From an uncultured Clostridium sp. (GTDB lineage: Bacteria; Bacillota; Clostridia; Lachnospirales; Lachnospiraceae), in NCBI GenBank assembly GCA_900551225.1, contig URUZ01000225.1, forward strand, positions 1 through 9,081: DNA of 9,081 nt. The letters run 5' to 3'. The translations under genes were made by a program, and so were the position numbers. Under the pieces are notes generated by a model. The model saw only the letters and a list, made by a program, of their open reading frames with translations. It was not told where the DNA came from and ran no database searches. Below, piece after piece: positions 6,579-9,081 of this stretch (the stretch's first letter is position 1; each line of letters starts with the position of its first letter).

Positions 6579-8097
6579 ATGCCTCGGCCTCCTCCTTTGT
6601 CTCTCCAGCCGCGCAGGCCATCAATTTAAACTGGTTAAACTCCTCACTGGTAAAAATCCCCATCTGTTTCCCGGCGCACATCACCAGTATCCTGTCGCAC
6701 ATCCCCAGAAGCTCGGGCATCTCCGAAGAGATCATCAGTATACTCTTCCCCCTGGACGCCATGTCGTTCATGATCCGGTATATCTCCGACTTTGCGCCGA
6801 TATCAATGCCTCTGGTGGGTTCATCCATGATCAGAATATCCGGCTCCGTCAGAAGCCATTTGCCGATGACTACCTTCTGCTGGTTCCCTCCGCTCAGCGT
6901 CTCCACCCTGGTGGCTTGGTCCGGTGTCTTGATCCGCAGGGCCTCAATCATATCATTTGCCGCTTTTTTCTCTTTTGCCTGGGAGACAACGGCCAGAGCC
7001 TTGGAGGCATATCTGCCCATACTGGATATGACCACGTTCTGCCGGACTGAGTGGATCAGGCTCAACCCGTAGATCTTCCGGTCCTCTGTAATAAATGCCA
7101 TCTTGTTGGCAATGGCGTTCCATGGGTGTCTGATGGATACCTTCTCTCCTGAGATGTACACCTGGCCCTGGTCGGCCCTGCGAAGGCCGAAGATGGTCTC
7201 CGCCACCTCGCTTCTGCCGGCACCCACCAACCCCAGAAACCCCAGTATTTCTCCCTCATACAGCTGAAAGTCAATATCTCTGAACGCTTTCCCCTGGCTC
7301 AGGCCGGATACGCGCAGCTTCTCTTTACCAATCCTGCATTTTTCCTTTCCGTAGACGTCCTTTAAGTCCCGGCCCACCATCATTTTAACAATCTTCTTTT
7401 TATCCAGTTCTTCAATTGGCAGTGTTCCAATGGTCCTGCCGTCCCGGATTACGGTAACCATATCCGCGATCTCAAAGATCTCGTCCAGCTTATGGCTGAT
7501 GTAAATAACGGCCTTGCCCTGCTCCACCAGCTTGTGAATCATTTTAAAGAGCGTTTTTGTCTCATTCTCCGTGAGGGAGGAGGTGGGCTCATCCATAATT
7601 ATGATCTGTGCATTAAAGGCAATGGCCCTTACGATTTCGATCATCTGCTGTTTTGCAATGGTCAGCTGGGCCATGCGGATGTTAGGATCTATATCAATCT
7701 CATATTCCTTCAGAATCAGGTTCACCTCTGCCAGGTTCTGCCTCCGGTTCACAACACCGCCGAAGCGGCTGTTCTCCCGCCCAATATAGAGGTTGGCCTC
7801 CACCGTCATCTGCGGAAACAGGTTCAGTTCCTGATGGATCATACTGATCCCCTTGTTCATGGCGTCCTTGGCATCCTGAATATGCACCGTTCTGCCCTGA
7901 ATCACGACCTCTCCCCCATCAGGCTGGTAAATGCCCGCCAAAACCTTCATCAAAGTGGATTTCCCGGCCCCATTCTCACCGCACAGCGCATGGACAGTGC
8001 CAGGTTTCACCTGAAATGTCACATTGTCCAATGCCTTCACACCTGGGAATTCCTTTGTAACCTGCCGCATTTCAAACAGAAATCCATCTGCCTGCAT
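6568..8097 (-). CDS. Sugar ABC transporter ATP-binding protein, tandem domains (RbsA/MglA type)
   Basis: This cytoplasmic motor of the sugar importer has 509 residues, the usual length, with two fused nucleotide-binding domains. Domain one: Walker A GENGAGKST (40-48), Q-loop Q89, a signature-like LTIAKQQMIEI (145-155) and Walker B IIIMDEPTSSLT (165-176). The H-loop histidine is H202. Domain two: a degenerate Walker A GLVGAGRSE (289-297, Arg in place of Lys), the FITEDRK segment (335-341) typical of this family, a standard signature LSGGNQQKV (401-409), Walker B ILIMDEPTRGID (421-432), and ISSE (456-459) in place of the H-loop. This asymmetry is normal for RbsA-type proteins and means one strong catalytic site. 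GAGGGGGAG just upstream serves as ribosome binding site. The gene starts 30 bases after the regulator stop and overlaps the permease start by 11 bases. Families of this kind import ribose, xylose, arabinose, galactose and similar sugars. Confidence 0.96.
   Translation of the reverse strand: MQADGFLFEMRQVTKEFPGVKALDNVTFQVKPGTVHALCGENGAGKSTLMKVLAGIYQPDGGEVVIQGRTVHIQDAKDAMNKGISMIHQELNLFPQMTVEANLYIGRENSRFGGVVNRRQNLAEVNLILKEYEIDIDPNIRMAQLTIAKQQMIEIVRAIAFNAQIIIMDEPTSSLTENETKTLFKMIHKLVEQGKAVIYISHKLDEIFEIADMVTVIRDGRTIGTLPIEELDKKKIVKMMVGRDLKDVYGKEKCRIGKEKLRVSGLSQGKAFRDIDFQLYEGEILGFLGLVGAGRSEVAETIFGLRRADQGQVYISGEKVSIRHPWNAIANKMAFITEDRKIYGLSLIHSVRQNVVISSMGRYASKALAVVSQAKEKKAANDMIEALRIKTPDQATRVETLSGGNQQKVVIGKWLLTEPDILIMDEPTRGIDIGAKSEIYRIMNDMASRGKSILMISSEMPELLGMCDRILVMCAGKQMGIFTSEEFNQFKLMACAAGETKEEAEAYEN
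6588..6598 (-). promoter_or_regulatory. Permease ribosome binding site embedded in the ATPase 3' end
   Basis: On the - strand AAAGGAGGAGG is followed by a 9-base spacer and then the permease ATG (6576-6578). The same bases encode part of the Lys-Glu-Glu-Ala-Glu tail of the ATPase, whose stop TAA (6568-6570) lies past the permease start. The arrangement fixes the permease start and suggests translational coupling. Confidence 0.8.
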
Positions 8098-8120
8098 TCT
8101 GCTCCCCCTCTCTGTAGAAA

Positions 8121-8130
8121 TAACCGGTTA
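8121..8130. promoter_or_regulatory. TAACCGGTTA palindrome, possible LacI-family operator
   Basis: This perfect 10-base palindrome has a central CG, the shape typical of LacI-family operators. It sits between the regulator gene and the transporter genes and includes the regulator's stop codon (8128-8130). Outside the core, symmetry is lost at the next two pairs. A 10-base palindrome is expected several times by chance in 9 kb, so only its position makes it notable. A main operator would be expected upstream of the regulator, outside the window. Confidence 0.3.
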
Positions 8131-9081
8131 AATATTCTCGCAAATTTTGATGACGCCCTCCATCAGAATACTGTCCTGCTTAAAAGAATCGGGGTTCGCG
8201 AACCAGGAAAACATGCTCTTGACCGCCTCATAGCCCTGACGGTTGGGCTGCTGGCAGATCGTGGCGCTGATCTTCCCCTCTTTTATATACTCCTTCACAT
8301 AGTTCACATCATCAAAACAGATGATCCTGATCTCTCTCTCAGGGTGAAGGGACACCGCCTCGCAGGCCCCCTTGATCCCCTCAGCCGTGATGTACAGGGC
8401 ATCCATCTCCGGGTGCTCCTCAATGGCCCTTTTCACCCCCTCATATGCAGTAAAATTGTTGTTCCTGCACTCGATGGTATCAATCACTGAGATCTGCGGA
8501 AAACGCTGTTCTATCTTCTCATAGAAACCGTCTATGCGCAGCTTGTGGGACAAAAGCTTGGATGAACCTGTTAAAATCAGTACCCGGGCCCTGGGATTGA
8601 TCAGACCCATCAGTCCGGCGGCCAGGTTCCCGCTCTTCTTAAAATCGGTCCCCACGTATATGTTCCGTCGGGAGTCCTCTATGTCGGAGTTGATGGTTAC
8701 CACCGGAATACCTGAATCCACAATGCTGTCGATCTTCCTGGCCACCCTGCCGTCCATTAAAGGCAGCAGACCCAGGGCGGTAATTCCCTCCCCCAGCAGT
8801 TCGTCAATCTCTTCCAGCTGCCGGTCCACATCATAACCTGATGTCTCCTTTAAAATGATTTTAACCCCATAGTCCTCCAGCTCTCTCTGGGCTTCCCAAA
8901 TCCCTGCAATCAGGTCCTCAAAAAACAGGTCCCCTATACTGGGCAGCAGAATACCAAAAACCATCTTCTTTTTCAATGTGGAAAATGCCTTAGCCGCCGC
9001 ATTGGGCTTGTACCCCATGGAGGCGGCAACCATCTTCACCCGCTCCTCAACATCCGGTTTCACACTTCCGCGATTATTCAA
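8128..9081 (-). CDS. LacI-family transcriptional regulator, N-terminus cut by window edge
   Basis: This is a sugar-responsive DNA-binding repressor. The TTG at 9081-9079 encodes the Leu of the conserved VLNN segment and is not a start; about 15-25 residues of the helix-turn-helix lie beyond the window. Numbering from that Leu, LNNRGSVKPDVEERV (1-15) is the end of the DNA-binding domain and MGYKPNAAAKAF (22-33) is the hinge helix. Residues 40-317 form the ligand-binding core related to periplasmic sugar-binding proteins: VFGILLPSIGDLFFEDLIAGI (41-61, first strand and helix), IPVVTINSDI (125-134), YVGTDFKKSG (142-151), HKLRIDGFYEKI (179-190) and IICFDDVNYVKEYIKEG (253-269). Phe33 takes the place usually held by the hinge Leu or Met that inserts into the operator. 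It is the first visible gene of the operon, 30 bases before the ATPase, so it probably controls its own operon in response to the imported sugar or a derivative. Confidence 0.94.
   Translation of the reverse strand: MNNRGSVKPDVEERVKMVAASMGYKPNAAAKAFSTLKKKMVFGILLPSIGDLFFEDLIAGIWEAQRELEDYGVKIILKETSGYDVDRQLEEIDELLGEGITALGLLPLMDGRVARKIDSIVDSGIPVVTINSDIEDSRRNIYVGTDFKKSGNLAAGLMGLINPRARVLILTGSSKLLSHKLRIDGFYEKIEQRFPQISVIDTIECRNNNFTAYEGVKRAIEEHPEMDALYITAEGIKGACEAVSLHPEREIRIICFDDVNYVKEYIKEGKISATICQQPNRQGYEAVKSMFSWFANPDSFKQDSILMEGVIKICENI

Noticed and set aside
7200..7235. Arg in place of the Walker A Lys in the second ATPase domain as a loss-of-function change
   Set aside because: A degenerate second Walker A with Arg is the normal state in RbsA/MglA-type ATPases.
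7492..8490. 332-codon open frame on the + strand opposite the ATPase and LacI genes
   Set aside because: It runs across two well-supported - strand genes and their junction; the protein is rich in His/Leu with no family features.
9079..9081. TTG at the window edge as a LacI start codon
   Set aside because: It encodes the Leu of the conserved VLNN segment that follows the recognition helix; a LacI protein starting there would lack DNA binding.
77..9081. Search for a mobile element, CRISPR array, tRNA, riboswitch or defence system
   Set aside because: Coding genes fill nearly the whole window. The largest non-coding gap is about 110 bases, and no repeats, RNA folds or defence-type domains were seen.

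Overview
The window looks like chromosomal DNA from a Gram-positive gut-type clostridium. Lachnospiraceae is the most likely family, inferred from the moderately GC-rich coding sequence, strong AGGAGG-type ribosome binding sites, a lipoprotein solute-binding protein with a long Ala/Thr-rich linker, and the overall style of the proteins. The first 76 bases are not genomic. They are an Illumina Nextera P5 adapter, including an i5 index and the Tn5 mosaic end, left on the end of a contig. Genomic sequence begins at base 77.

Left part (77-721, + strand): the C-terminal 214 residues of an AraC-family transcription regulator whose 5' end is missing. The contig breaks there, and the adapter happens to add a false in-frame start. 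This gene converges on everything else. A strong hairpin at 792-826 lies between the two convergent units and probably ends transcription from one or both sides.

Main part (831-9081, - strand): one tightly packed sugar or polyol utilisation operon, read right to left. The order is LacI-family regulator (N-terminus cut by the window edge), sugar ABC ATPase with two nucleotide-binding domains, RbsC-type permease, lipoprotein sugar-binding protein, iron-containing alcohol dehydrogenase of the BDH/YqhD type, RbsD/FucU-family mutarotase, VOC (glyoxalase-fold) metalloprotein, and an AraB-type ribulokinase. Gaps are 30, -11, 51, 28, 28, 4 and 15 bases, so co-transcription is very likely.

Inferred logic: the ABC transporter imports a monosaccharide or polyol, and FucU interconverts its anomers. 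The dehydrogenase and perhaps the VOC protein adjust its oxidation or isomer state, and the kinase phosphorylates the resulting ketopentose or polyol. The LacI protein probably senses the sugar and represses its own operon. The substrate cannot be named: no araA isomerase or araD epimerase is in the window, and this enzyme set does not match a pathway I can identify.

I found no mobile element, CRISPR array, RNA gene or defence system. The window is an ordinary accessory catabolic locus. The points of interest are the adapter artefact, the unassigned pathway and the role of the VOC protein.
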